In this document: piece by piece, positions 16,854-25,093 of the stretch | Numbering within the stretch: the stretch's first letter is position 1 | Layout: the number at the start of each line of letters is the position of its first letter | Origin: Rhodanobacter sp. | GTDB lineage: Bacteria; Pseudomonadota; Gammaproteobacteria; Xanthomonadales; Rhodanobacteraceae | DNA length: 38,545 bases | Direction: 5' to 3' | Assembly (NCBI GenBank): GCA_027450005.1 | Contig: DAIDKO010000098.1 | Coordinates: 1 to 38,545, forward strand | Program-made: the position numbers and the translations under genes | Notes under the pieces: generated by a model | Databases searched by the model: none | What the model saw: only the letters and a program-made list of their open reading frames with translations | What the model was told of the DNA's origin: nothing

Positions 16854-18365
16854 ATGCATTCCACGGGTTTTTCGCGCTGGCTGGTGGTACTGGTGCAGAC
16901 ATTCGCCGCGTTGTTCCTGCTGTTGCTGGTGGTGGGCGTGGTCGTGGTGGCGGTGGTATGGGTGGTTGACCGGAACCAGACCGGCAACGCCGTGCTGCGC
17001 AACTTCCCGGTGATCGGGCACTTCCGCTACGGCTTCCTTCGCCTGGGCGAGTTCTTCCGCCAGTACTTGTTTTCCAGCGATCGCGAGGAGCTGCCGTTCA
17101 ACCGCGCCCAGCGCGTTTGGGTGTACCGCGCGGCGAAGAACGCGGAGAACACCAATGCGTTCGGTTCCACCCGCGACCTGCGCGGCGAAGGCGTGCCGTT
17201 CTTCGTCAATGCGGCGTTCCCGGCGCTGGGCGACCACCACGTGGAGCCGAAGCCGGTGCGCATCGGCCCCTATGCCCGCGAGCCCTACGACCATGCCGCG
17301 TTCTTCAACATCTCCGCGAAGAGCTTCGGCGCGCTCGGCGCGCCCGCGGTGCGCGCGCTGTCGCACGGCGCCGCCAAGGCCGGCATCTGGGTGGACACCG
17401 GCGAGGGCGGGCTGGCGCCTTACCACCTCGAAGGCGGCTGCGACATCGTGTTCGAGATCGGCACCGCCAAGTACGGCGTGCGTACGCCGGACGGCAAGCT
17501 CGACGACCAGAAATTGCTGGCGATCTGCGCGCACAAGCAGGTGAAGATGGTCAGCATCAAGCTCGGCCAGGGCGCCAAGCCCGGCATGGGTGGCCTGCTG
17601 CCGGCGGCCAAGGTCACGCCGGAGATCGCCGCGATCCGTGGCATTCCGGTGGCGCAGGATTCGCAGAGCCCGAATCGGCACCTCGACATCGGCAACGTGA
17701 CCGAACTGCTGGACGCGATCCGCCACATCCGCGACCTCACCGGCAAACCCACCGGCTTCAAGGCGGTATTCGGCGACATGGCGATGATCGAGGAGCTGTG
17801 CGACGAGGTGCACCGGCGCGGCATCGAGAGCGCACCGGACTTCATCGTCGTCGACGGTTCCGAGGGCGGCACCGGCGCCGCGCCGCAGACCTTGATGGAA
17901 GGCGTGGGCCTGCCACTGCACGAGGCGCTGCCCGCACTGGTCGACACGCTGGTGGTCAAGGGCCTGCGCGAACGCGTCAAGGTGATCTGCTCGGGCAAGC
18001 GCATCACCGCCTACGACGTGGCCTGGGCGCTGTCGATGGGTGCGGACTTCGTCAACTCCGCGCGCGGCTTCATGCTGGCGCTGGGCTGCATCCAGTCGCT
18101 GCAGTGCAACCGCAATACCTGCCCCACCGGCATCACCACGCAGGATCCGACGCTGCAGCGCGGCCTGGTGGTCACCGACAAGAGCGAGAAGGTGGCGAAC
18201 TACGCCAGGAACGTGATGCACGAGGTGGGCATCATCGCCCACAGCTGCGGCGTGGAAGACCCGCGCCAGCTCGACCGCACGCATTGCCGCGTAGTGGGCG
18301 ACGACGGCATCTCGGTGCCGCTGGTGAAGCTGTTTCCGTATCCCGAAGGGCACAAGGTGGCGTAA
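16854..18365 (+). CDS. Membrane-anchored FMN-binding glutamate synthase-like protein
   Basis: A 503-residue protein. One membrane helix (about 8-38, very Val-rich) precedes a Glu_synthase alpha/beta barrel: FFNISAKSFGALGAPAVRAL, VDTGEGGLAPYHLEGG, VSIKLGQGAKPGMGGLLP, FIVVDGSEGGTGAAPQ and VICSGKRITAYDVAWALSMG. The cysteine triad C-x5-C-x4-C (CIQSLQCNRNTCPTGI) matches the 3Fe-4S ligands of glutamate synthase large subunits. No amidotransferase domain is present, so it is not a complete glutamate synthase. The physiological reaction of these stand-alone FMN proteins is unsettled. GGGAG lies about 7 bp before the ATG. It faces bpt, with a hairpin at the convergent boundary. Confidence 0.9.
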   Translation: MHSTGFSRWLVVLVQTFAALFLLLLVVGVVVVAVVWVVDRNQTGNAVLRNFPVIGHFRYGFLRLGEFFRQYLFSSDREELPFNRAQRVWVYRAAKNAENTNAFGSTRDLRGEGVPFFVNAAFPALGDHHVEPKPVRIGPYAREPYDHAAFFNISAKSFGALGAPAVRALSHGAAKAGIWVDTGEGGLAPYHLEGGCDIVFEIGTAKYGVRTPDGKLDDQKLLAICAHKQVKMVSIKLGQGAKPGMGGLLPAAKVTPEIAAIRGIPVAQDSQSPNRHLDIGNVTELLDAIRHIRDLTGKPTGFKAVFGDMAMIEELCDEVHRRGIESAPDFIVVDGSEGGTGAAPQTLMEGVGLPLHEALPALVDTLVVKGLRERVKVICSGKRITAYDVAWALSMGADFVNSARGFMLALGCIQSLQCNRNTCPTGITTQDPTLQRGLVVTDKSEKVANYARNVMHEVGIIAHSCGVEDPRQLDRTHCRVVGDDGISVPLVKLFPYPEGHKVA

Positions 18366-18372
18366 GCCCCGC

Positions 18373-18404
18373 CGTGCGATGCGCCGGATTCAGGGCATCG
18401 CACG
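18373..18404. terminator. Hairpin at the convergent boundary with bpt
   Basis: A perfect 10-bp inverted repeat, CGTGCGATGC (18373-18382) and GCATCGCACG (18395-18404), with a 12-base loop that contains the bpt stop codon (18390-18392). It lies 7 bp beyond the stop of the glutamate synthase-like gene. There is no T run, so factor-independent termination is unproven. Confidence 0.45.
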
Positions 18405-19094
18405 CCAACCCTCGGCGGTGCGCAACTGCAATGGCCGGAAACGCCGCTTGTAGTCCATCTTCGGGTGGCCGTCGATCCAGAAGCCCAGGTATACCCAGGG
18501 CAGCTTGCGGCGCCGGGCCAGCGCCACCTGCTGCAAGATCGCGAAAGTGCCCAGGCCGCGCGCAGTCTCGCCGGGGTCGAAGAAGGTATAGACCGCCGAC
18601 AGGCCGCTGCGGCAGAGGTCGGTGACCGCCACGCCGAGCAGGCGCTCGCGAAGGCGGAACTCCAGGAACACGGTGGGGCTCCACGGCGCGGTGAGGAAGC
18701 GCCGGAAGTCGCTCGCGTCGGCTTCGTCCATGCCGCCGCCGGGGTGGCGTTGGTGCAGGTATTTTTCGTACAGCGCATGGCGTTCGGCGTTGTAGCCGGC
18801 CTGGCACTCGGCGATGGTGAGCTCGGCGTTGCGCTTCAGGCAGCGCCGCTGCGAGCGGTCAGGCTGGAAGTGCTGTACGTCGATGCGGCAGGGCGTGCAG
18901 GCATGGCATTCCGGGCAGTGCGGGAAATACAGGTGGCCGCCCGCGCGGCGGAAGCCGCGTTCCAGCGCCGGTCCGTACATCTGATCCAGTTGCGGCGCAG
19001 CCGGGTCGAGCACGAGGTTCTGCGCCGTGCGCTCGGCGTAGTAGCCGCAGGTGTGCGGCAGGGTCTGGAACAACCGGACTTGTTCGGAGCGCAT
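18390..19094 (-). CDS. bpt: Aspartate/glutamate leucyltransferase Bpt
   Basis: A 234-residue leucyl/arginyl-tRNA-protein transferase. The N-terminal ATE_N domain has the cysteine cluster of the family (HTCGYYAERTAQNLV early, then FPHCPECHACTPCRIDV around residues 58-74). The C-terminal acyltransferase domain includes LYEKYLHQRHPGGGMDEAD, VYTFFDPGETARGLGTFAIL and YLGFWIDGHPKMDYKRRFRP. It transfers leucine from leucyl-tRNA to N-terminal Asp or Glu, making an N-degron for ClpS/ClpAP. Length and motifs are complete. The gene faces away from the next minus-strand gene by about 77 bp. Confidence 0.96.
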   Translation of the reverse strand: MRSEQVRLFQTLPHTCGYYAERTAQNLVLDPAAPQLDQMYGPALERGFRRAGGHLYFPHCPECHACTPCRIDVQHFQPDRSQRRCLKRNAELTIAECQAGYNAERHALYEKYLHQRHPGGGMDEADASDFRRFLTAPWSPTVFLEFRLRERLLGVAVTDLCRSGLSAVYTFFDPGETARGLGTFAILQQVALARRRKLPWVYLGFWIDGHPKMDYKRRFRPLQLRTAEGWRAMP

Positions 19095-19171
19095 GGCCCG
19101 ATTCTAGGCTTGAGCGGCGGCGCGCGCATCTGGGGGCGCGCTGTTTTTCGGCGGATCCGGGGGCGCGGGCC

Positions 19172-19564
19172 TCAGATCACGCCCCGGTAACGCAGCACCA
19201 CCAGCGCGAAGGCGGCCAGGATCGCCAGCATCACGATGCGCCGCACGCGTGCCACGGTGAATTTGCGCCGGGCCTGCGGCGAGGGGTTGCGCGCCTCGGC
19301 CAGGTCCTTGCCGAAACGAACCACCGGCTCGATGCCCAGTTCGCGCATCAGCTCGCGGGCGCGGGTGTAGTCGTCGGCGTGGGTGATCCACACCTGTTCC
19401 CAGCGCGCGCGTGCATCGTCGGGCTCCTGGTAGCTGAAGCGGCGGTGGCCGGGAGTGCGCCAGCTGGAGCGGTTCTCCACCTGGGATTCGATGCCGTGCT
19501 CGGCCAGCAGGGCGACCACGCGGTCGATGTTGCCGGGGCGGGGCGAGGTGTAGATCTGTCGCAT
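19172..19564 (-). CDS. DUF2007-like protein with a C-terminal membrane anchor
   Basis: A 130-residue protein. The N-terminal half (MRQIYTSPRPGNIDRVVALL, then HGIESQVENRSSW) resembles DUF2007 'putative signal transducing' domains, which look like small PII-type ferredoxin folds. The C-terminal region has a basic stretch (PQARRKFTVARVRRIV) and one hydrophobic helix (about 108-125), so it is probably a tail-anchored inner membrane protein facing the cytoplasm. Xanthomonad homologues are sometimes called pathogenicity-like, without mechanism. It lies 10 bp after tesB and probably shares its transcript. Confidence 0.7.
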   Translation of the reverse strand: MRQIYTSPRPGNIDRVVALLAEHGIESQVENRSSWRTPGHRRFSYQEPDDARARWEQVWITHADDYTRARELMRELGIEPVVRFGKDLAEARNPSPQARRKFTVARVRRIVMLAILAAFALVVLRYRGVI

Positions 19565-19574
19565 CGGATGCTGC

Positions 19575-20441
19575 TCAACCGCCGCGCAGGCGGATCAGGC
19601 CTTCCTGCGCGGAGGAAGCTACCAGCCGCCCGGCGCGGTCGAAGATCTGCCCGCGCGCCAGGCCGCGGCCGCCTTGCGCGGTGGGGCTGTCGAAGGAGTA
19701 CAGCAGCCATTCGTCCACGCGGAACGGGCGGTGGAACCATAGCGCGTGGTCGAGGCTGGCCATCTGTACGTTGTGGGTGAGGTAGGAGATGCCGTGCGGC
19801 AGGGTGGCGGTACCGATCAGGTGGAAATCCGAGGCGTAGGCGAGCAGGGCGCGGTGCAGCACCGCCGAATCGTCCACCGGCGCGGTGAGGCGGAACCAGA
19901 TGTGCTGGATCGGTGGCCGCTTGGCCGGGTTCAGTTCGTCGCGCGGCCACACCTGGCGGAATTCGAACGGCCCGTCGATGCCCAGCCAGCGCTGCAGCTT
20001 CACCGGCAGCTTGGCCAGTTCGTCCGGCGGCAGGTGGCGCATCGGCTCCACGTCGTCCGGCGCCGGGACCTCGGGCATCGCCACTTGGTGCTCGAAGCCG
20101 CTTTCCGGCTCCTGGAAGGAAATCGCGCCATTCAGGATGGGCTGTCCGTGCTGGATCGCCACCACCCGCCGCGCGGAGAACGTGCCGCCGTCGCGGGCGC
20201 GCTCCACGCTGTAGACGATCGGCGCGTCGATGTCGCCGGCGCGCAGGAAGTAGGCGTGCAGCGAATGCGCCTCGCGCGACGGGTCCACCGTCTGCTGTGC
20301 CGCCGATAGCGCCTGCCCCAGCACCTGGCCGCCGAAGACGAAGCGCGTGCCGATGTCGCGGCTCTGGCCGCGGAACAGGTTGTCCTCCAGCCGTTCGAGC
20401 TGCAGCAGTTCGACCAGTTCCTTGACGTGTTCTTCGCGCAT
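19575..20441 (-). CDS. tesB: Acyl-CoA thioesterase II (TesB)
   Basis: A 288-residue double-hotdog thioesterase that hydrolyses medium and long acyl-CoAs to free fatty acid and CoA in the cytoplasm. Recognisable parts: FRGQSRDIGTRFVFGGQVLG at the first hotdog, SLHAYFLRAGDIDAPIVYSV, RRVVAIQHGQPILNGAISFQ, then the second hotdog ALLAYASDFHLIGTATLPHG containing the catalytic Asp, and the C-terminal LARGQIFDRAGRLVASSAQE with the conserved Gln. Length agrees with E. coli TesB. The ATG at 20441 is chosen by family alignment; a much longer open frame upstream runs antisense through other genes. Confidence 0.96.
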   Translation of the reverse strand: MREEHVKELVELLQLERLEDNLFRGQSRDIGTRFVFGGQVLGQALSAAQQTVDPSREAHSLHAYFLRAGDIDAPIVYSVERARDGGTFSARRVVAIQHGQPILNGAISFQEPESGFEHQVAMPEVPAPDDVEPMRHLPPDELAKLPVKLQRWLGIDGPFEFRQVWPRDELNPAKRPPIQHIWFRLTAPVDDSAVLHRALLAYASDFHLIGTATLPHGISYLTHNVQMASLDHALWFHRPFRVDEWLLYSFDSPTAQGGRGLARGQIFDRAGRLVASSAQEGLIRLRGG

Positions 20442-20536
20442 GCGGGAGGCGTTCGGGCTTGGGTAAACGCCGATTATAGCTGCCCGCACGCCCAGCCCCT
20501 CGCCCGCCCGCGGGAGACGGGCCGGGCAGCGGTCGG

Positions 20537-21118
20537 TCACGGGCCGGCGGGCGCGGTGTCCGCCTTGATCCGCACCAGGCCACTCCCGTGCAGGACCTCG
20601 TCCCACGGAAACAGCGGGCCCGGGTCGAGCTTGCGCGCCACCTGCTTCGCCGGATCGTCGCTGGCCGCCACGCGGACGGTGTCCAGATCCTCGTGGCCGG
20701 CGATCTCGCGCAGGTTGGGGAACGCGTGGCGCAATTGCGCCAGCAGGGCGCACAGCGCGGCGACCTGCGCCTCGGTATACGGCTCGGTCATGGCCTGGTG
20801 GCGCGAGTCGAACCAGTCTGGGTAGCGTCCGCGGTTGACCAGTTCGATACCGATGGATTGTGCATTCCAGCCGCGCACGTGGTTCGCCACAAGAGTGCCG
20901 GGCACGCAGCGGTACACCGCGCCGTCGCGGTCGATGTAGTAGTGGCCGCAGTTGCCGGTTCCACTGTCGTACAGCACTTCTTCGCCGCATTCGCGCGCCA
21001 TCGCCAGGTCGGGCAGCTCCGTGCAATGGATCACCGCCAGGGTCACCGCGGAAGTCGGGCGTTCGGGCAGCTTCGCCACGTAGGGCAGGGGTTGGTCGTG
21101 GATGGCAAGCATGGGCAT
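20537..21118 (-). CDS. N-acetylmuramoyl-L-alanine amidase (AmpD/AmiD family)
   Basis: A 193-residue amidase_2 protein without a signal peptide, so probably cytoplasmic and active on recycled anhydro-muropeptides. Zinc-site motifs: the first His in LAVIHCTELPD, the second in IAGHEDLDTVRV, and Asp in ARKLDPGPLFPWDEV. GNCGHYYIDRDGAVYRCVPG and SIGIELVNRG are conserved family strands. The insert between the GHED and KLDPG motifs is longer than in E. coli AmpD, so I do not assign the symbol. Starts at 21118 or 21112 are equally plausible. It is divergent from the alpha/beta hydrolase by 74 bp. Confidence 0.88.
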   Translation of the reverse strand: MPMLAIHDQPLPYVAKLPERPTSAVTLAVIHCTELPDLAMARECGEEVLYDSGTGNCGHYYIDRDGAVYRCVPGTLVANHVRGWNAQSIGIELVNRGRYPDWFDSRHQAMTEPYTEAQVAALCALLAQLRHAFPNLREIAGHEDLDTVRVAASDDPAKQVARKLDPGPLFPWDEVLHGSGLVRIKADTAPAGP

Positions 21119-21192
21119 GCACGGAGTCTCGCACGGCCCCAGCTATCATGGACAACCGCAGCACGCGGCGCCCACGACCCACGGAGACCGCG

Positions 21193-21711
21193 ATGCGCGG
21201 CCACATCATCCTTTCGCACGGTCTGGATTCCAGCCCGGACGCCACCAAGACCAGCGCACTGGCGGCCCGGGCCGAGGCGCGCGGCTGGCGCACGCAGCGC
21301 CCGGATTTCCGCGCGCACGACGGCAACGGCTACGCGGATGCCGTCGCGCCGCGCGTGGCGCAACTGCGCGAGCTCATTGCCGACTGCGACACGCCGCCGG
21401 TGCTGGTGGGCTCCAGCATGGGCGCGTTCGCCTCGGCGCTGGTCTCGCTGCAGGTGCCGGTGGCGGCGCTGTTCCTGCTGGCCACGCCGCCGTTGGTCCC
21501 CGGCTTTGCGCAGGCGCTGGACCTGCGCGTCGGCGTGCCCGCAATGCTGGTGCACGGCTGGCGCGACACGGTGTGCCCGGTAGCCGCGGTGCAGGCATTC
21601 GCCGCGTCGCGCCGGCTGCCGCTGTTGCTGCTGGACGACGACCATCGCCTGCTCGCCAGCATGGACGCCATCGCCGCGCAATTCGACGTCGTGCTGGGAG
21701 CGCTGGCATGA
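21193..21711 (+). CDS. Small alpha/beta hydrolase
   Basis: A 172-residue alpha/beta-hydrolase. MRGHIILSHGLDSSPDATKT is the first strand and oxyanion-side HG motif. The nucleophile elbow is G-S-S-M-G with Ser75. An Asp in HGWRDTVCPV and a His in LDDDHRLLA complete a plausible catalytic triad. It belongs with the short YqiA/RBBP9-like esterases; the substrate is unknown. The ATG at 21193 follows a GGAG site. Its TGA overlaps the ATG of rlmKL (ATGA at 21708-21711), which implies translational coupling. Confidence 0.85.
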   Translation: MRGHIILSHGLDSSPDATKTSALAARAEARGWRTQRPDFRAHDGNGYADAVAPRVAQLRELIADCDTPPVLVGSSMGAFASALVSLQVPVAALFLLATPPLVPGFAQALDLRVGVPAMLVHGWRDTVCPVAAVQAFAASRRLPLLLLDDDHRLLASMDAIAAQFDVVLGALA

Positions 21712-23888
21712 GCCCATACTTCGCCACTTGTCCCAAGGGCCTGGAATACCTGCTGCGCGACGAACTGGTCGCGCTGGGTGCACAGGACGTGCACGAGGCG
21801 CTGGCCGGCGTGCATTTCGCCGGCACGCTGGAAACCGCCTACCGCGCCTGCCTGTGGTCGCGCCTCGCCAGTCGCATCCTGCTGCCGCTGGCCGAGTTCG
21901 ATGCGGCGACGGATGATGCGCTGTACGCCGGCGTGCAGGCCATCGACTGGTCGCAGCACCTGGCCGCGCACGCCACGCTCGCGGTGGATGCGCATACCGC
22001 GCTGAGCAAGCTCACCCACAGCCAGTTCGTCGCGCAGCGGGTGAAGGATGCGGTGGTCGACCAGTTCCGCCAGCAGGGCGGCACGCGCCCCGGCGTGGAC
22101 ATCGAGGAGCCCGACGTGCGCCTCAACCTGCGCCTGAAGCGCGACCGCGCCACGCTGTCGCTGGACCTCGCCGGGTCGCCGCTGCATCGCCGCGGCTGGC
22201 GCGAGCTTCAGGGCGAGGCGCCGCTGAAGGAGAACCTCGCCGCCGCCATGCTGTTGCGCGCGCGCTGGCCGGAGATCTACGCGGAAGGCGGCGCCCTGCT
22301 CGATCCCATGTGCGGCTCGGGCACCTTGCTGGTGGAAGCCGCGCTGATGGCCGCCGACGTCGCGCCCGGCTGGCGCCGCGACTACTTCGGCTTCCTCGGC
22401 TGGCAGCAGCACGACATCGCCTTGTGGCGATGCCTGCTGGACGAGGCACGGCAGCGCGCCGAGGTGGGCCTCAAGCGATTGCGTCCCTGCTTCTTCGGCA
22501 GCGACGCCGACCCAAGCATGGCGCAGACCGCCAAGCGCAACGCGCAGGAGGCGGGCGTGGCTGGCTTCGTCGTGCTGGAGAAGCGCGACATGGCGCGCGT
22601 CGAGCCGCCGGAGGGCGTGGAACGCGGCCTGGTCATCACCAATCCGCCGTACGGCGAGCGCCTGGGCGAACGCGCGCAGATGCCTGAGCTATACCACGCA
22701 CTGGGCGAGCGCCTGCGCACGCACTTCGCAGGTTGGCGCGCCGCCGTGCTGGCGGGCGATGCGGAGCTGGGGCGTGCGCTTGGCTTGCATGCGGAGAAGA
22801 AATACGCGCTCTACAACGGAGCGCTGGAGACCCAGCTGCTCACCTTCGAGATCCGCCAGCGCGACGAGGCGCCGCGCGAGCCAAGGCCGCTCTCCTCCGG
22901 CGCGCAGATGCTGAAGAACCGGCTGGAGAAGAACCTGCGCCACCTGCGCAAGCGGCTGGCGCGCGAGGGCATCCACTGCTGGCGCGCCTACGACCAGGAC
23001 CTGCCCGAATACGCCGCAGCCATCGACGTCTATGCCAGCGAGGGCGGCGCTGCGTGGCTGCACGTGCAGGAATACCGTGCGCCTGCGGAAGTGCCCGTCG
23101 ACGTGGCGCGCCAGCGCCTGCGCGAGATCGCCCGCGTGGCCGGCGAGGTGTTCGCGATACCGCGCGAGCACATCGCGATCAAGACCCGCGAGCGCGGCAA
23201 GGGTGGCTCCAAGTACGGCCAGTTCGACCAACGCGGTGAGTTCGTCGAAGTCGAGGAAGGCGGCCTGAAGTTCCTGGTCAACCTTACCGACTACCTCGAC
23301 ACCGGGCTGTTCCTCGACCACCGCCTGGTGCGCGCAAAGTTGCGCGAGCTGGCCGCGGGACGGCGCTTTCTCAACCTGTTCGCCTACACCGCCACCGCCA
23401 GCGTGTACGCGGCGGCGGGTGGTGCGCGCGATACCACCAGCGTGGACCTGTCGGCGACGTATCTCGACTGGGCTTCGCGCAATCTCGCGCTGAACGGCTT
23501 CACCGGCACGAAGCACCGGCTGATGCAGGCCGACGCACTCACGTTCCTGCGGCAGGATCGCGCGCACTATGGTCTGATCTACGTCGATCCGCCGACCTTC
23601 TCCAATTCCAAGCGCGCCCAGGACTTCGACGTGCAGCGCGACCACGTGGCCCTGCTCGAAGCCTGCGCCGAGCGGCTGGTCAACGACGGCGTGATCGTGT
23701 TCTCCAACAATTTCCGCCGCTTCAAGCTGGACGAGGCCGCGCTCACGGAGCGTTTCGCCATCGAGGACTGGAGCGCCGCCAGCATCCCGTTCGACTTCGC
23801 GCGCCGCGCGGATATCCACGGCTGCTGGCTGTTGCGGCACGCGGCAAGCGCAGGCAGTCCGTGGGACGCATCACGTATCAAAAGCTGA
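21708..23888 (+). CDS. rlmL: Bifunctional 23S rRNA methyltransferase RlmKL
   Basis: A 726-residue fusion enzyme. The N-terminal ferredoxin-like and THUMP region (about 1-165) starts FATCPKGLEYLLRDELVALG. The RlmL methylase domain has DPMCGSGTLLVEAALM and the catalytic T-N-P-P-Y-G-E-R near residue 311, which methylates G2445 (m2G). The C-terminal RlmK methylase, with FLNLFAYTATASVYAAAGGA and D-P-P-T-F-S-N-S near residue 627, makes m7G2069. Length matches the E. coli protein. It is translationally coupled to the upstream hydrolase. Confidence 0.97.
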   Translation: MSPYFATCPKGLEYLLRDELVALGAQDVHEALAGVHFAGTLETAYRACLWSRLASRILLPLAEFDAATDDALYAGVQAIDWSQHLAAHATLAVDAHTALSKLTHSQFVAQRVKDAVVDQFRQQGGTRPGVDIEEPDVRLNLRLKRDRATLSLDLAGSPLHRRGWRELQGEAPLKENLAAAMLLRARWPEIYAEGGALLDPMCGSGTLLVEAALMAADVAPGWRRDYFGFLGWQQHDIALWRCLLDEARQRAEVGLKRLRPCFFGSDADPSMAQTAKRNAQEAGVAGFVVLEKRDMARVEPPEGVERGLVITNPPYGERLGERAQMPELYHALGERLRTHFAGWRAAVLAGDAELGRALGLHAEKKYALYNGALETQLLTFEIRQRDEAPREPRPLSSGAQMLKNRLEKNLRHLRKRLAREGIHCWRAYDQDLPEYAAAIDVYASEGGAAWLHVQEYRAPAEVPVDVARQRLREIARVAGEVFAIPREHIAIKTRERGKGGSKYGQFDQRGEFVEVEEGGLKFLVNLTDYLDTGLFLDHRLVRAKLRELAAGRRFLNLFAYTATASVYAAAGGARDTTSVDLSATYLDWASRNLALNGFTGTKHRLMQADALTFLRQDRAHYGLIYVDPPTFSNSKRAQDFDVQRDHVALLEACAERLVNDGVIVFSNNFRRFKLDEAALTERFAIEDWSAASIPFDFARRADIHGCWLLRHAASAGSPWDASRIKS

Positions 23889-23900
23889 GGTTTTGCTTAT

Positions 23901-23972
23901 AGGAAGCCCTTCAGTGGGCATTAAGTGCCTCGGACTCAGCATCCATCCCGCAGACCAACAGGAGGGCTTCTT
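23901..23972 (+). promoter_or_regulatory. 5' untranslated hairpin that can mask the ribosome-binding site
   Basis: AGGAAGCCCT (23901-23910) can pair with AGGGCTTCTT (23963-23972), 10 bp with one G-U. The 3' arm includes most of the strong Shine-Dalgarno AGGAGGG (23960-23966) of the next gene. A smaller hairpin GGCA...TGCC sits inside the loop. The fold would hide the ribosome-binding site unless opened. Confidence 0.45.
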
Positions 23973-23974
23973 CC

Positions 23975-24403
23975 ATGTCCAAGCGCAATGTCGGCAAATT
24001 CCTGGCCATCGGCATGGCCGTGGTGGCGGCGGTAGCGATGCCGCTGAGTGCATCCGCGCACGGCTGGGATCATGACGGTGGTTGGCATCACGGCGGCTGG
24101 GGCCATGATGGTTGGCGCCATGGCGGCGACTACCATCGTGACGGCTACTGGAGCGGTGGCCGCTGGATCGCCGGTGCGATCGTCACTGGTGCGGTCGCCG
24201 GCCTTGTCGGCGACGCGCTGGCGCCGCCGCGTCCGGTCTATTACACCCGCCCGCAGGTCGTCTACGGCCCGCCCACGGTGATCTACGAGGATGCGCCGCC
24301 GGTAGTGACCCGCCGCGTGGTCACCCGCACCGTGGTGTACGACAACGGCTACCCCTCGCGTTACGTGCGGGACGACGGTTACGACGACGACGACGGCGAT
24401 TGA
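23975..24403 (+). CDS. Exported His/Gly/Trp-rich small protein
   Basis: A 142-residue protein with a clear signal peptide (about 1-28, ending PLSASAHG). The mature N terminus is a repeat rich in His, Gly, Trp and Asp (HGWDHDGGWHHGGWGHDGW), then a short hydrophobic glycine-rich segment (GAIVTGAVAGLVGDAL), a Tyr/Pro/Val-rich middle and a run of Asp at the C terminus. Histidine and aspartate density suggests divalent metal binding at the cell surface or periplasm, but that is inference. I know no named family. It has an excellent AGGAGGG site that a 5' hairpin may cover, and a strong terminator follows. Confidence 0.85.
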   Translation: MSKRNVGKFLAIGMAVVAAVAMPLSASAHGWDHDGGWHHGGWGHDGWRHGGDYHRDGYWSGGRWIAGAIVTGAVAGLVGDALAPPRPVYYTRPQVVYGPPTVIYEDAPPVVTRRVVTRTVVYDNGYPSRYVRDDGYDDDDGD

Positions 24404-24424
24404 TCGACACTGTCGACGCCCACG

Positions 24425-24460
24425 ACAAAGGAGCCCGGTCAAGCGCCGGGCTCCTTTGTT
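24425..24460. terminator. Strong terminator between converging genes
   Basis: A perfect 14-bp stem, ACAAAGGAGCCCGG (24425-24438) with CCGGGCTCCTTTGT (24446-24459), and a seven-base loop TCAAGCG. The stem ends in a short T/A-rich tract on both strands, so it may serve both the His-rich protein gene and the converging DUF6491 gene. Confidence 0.88.
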
Positions 24461-24474
24461 TCCGGGTGGTTTGT

Positions 24475-24924
24475 TCAAGGCTCGGTGGGCTGGTCCTCGC
24501 CACTGCCGCTGCGGCTGGCGTGCGCGCTGAGCCGGTCGAACTCGGCCTTGTCGATCTTGCGTACCGACTGGATCGGGCAGGGTGGCTGGCCCAGTGCGCG
24601 CACCGATTCGCCGACCTCGCCGCAGATGCTGAACGGGATCACCGCCTGGTTGGCGGGATTGGAATGAAACAGCAGGGTGGGCGGCCCGTAGCTGAGGCGG
24701 GGGCAGGCGGTTCGCAGCTTCACCAGATAGCGGTACGGGCCAGTGCGCGCGGTGATCGTGCGGTCGTTGACGAGGTGCCACTCGTTGATGCGGTCGGTGC
24801 GCAGGCAATCGGCGACAGGGCGCAACGGGGTATAGGCGGGGACTTTCGGTTTTGTCTGGGTAGGGGCGGCGCTCGCGGCGACGGCGAGCGTTAGCGTGAA
24901 CAGTCCGGTCAGAGTGGATTTCAT
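24475..24924 (-). CDS. Secreted DUF6491 family protein
   Basis: A 149-residue protein with a signal peptide (MKSTLTGLFTLTLAVAASAA). The mature part has DCLRTDRINEWHLVNDRTIT, YRYLVKLRTACPRLSYGPPT and SICGEVGESVRAL, the cysteine-containing strand pattern I associate with DUF6491 in xanthomonads and relatives. Four cysteines are probably disulphide-bonded in the periplasm. Function is unknown. The ATG at 24924 is chosen over one four codons upstream because it gives a clean signal peptide and a GAGGTG site. Confidence 0.8.
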   Translation of the reverse strand: MKSTLTGLFTLTLAVAASAAPTQTKPKVPAYTPLRPVADCLRTDRINEWHLVNDRTITARTGPYRYLVKLRTACPRLSYGPPTLLFHSNPANQAVIPFSICGEVGESVRALGQPPCPIQSVRKIDKAEFDRLSAHASRSGSGEDQPTEP

Positions 24925-24967
24925 GGAACACCTCATCAGCGGATGCGGCGGAGCGGTGCGTCACGAC

Positions 24968-25001
24968 GGTACCGAGCGTCATCATCGGTTGGCTCGGTAC
25001 C
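24968..25001. repeat. Perfect 10-bp inverted repeat
   Basis: GGTACCGAGC (24968-24977) and GCTCGGTACC (24992-25001) flank a 14-base loop, in the 169-bp stretch between the S10 peptidase remnant and the DUF6491 gene. There is no T run. It could be a terminator remnant of the peptidase gene or an operator of the DUF6491 gene. Confidence 0.4.
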
Positions 25002-25093
25002 GCAGAAGGTGAACGCTCTCCGGCGTGTCGCTTCTCGGCCGCGCGAAGTCGGCGTCGTCCATGGTACCGGCTCGCTGGAGGCGCGGGTACGAA

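Noticed and set aside
16839-18353. A 504-residue minus-strand open frame opposite the glutamate synthase-like gene
   Set aside because: Antisense shadow: His/Arg/Val-rich, no domain, no ribosome-binding site.
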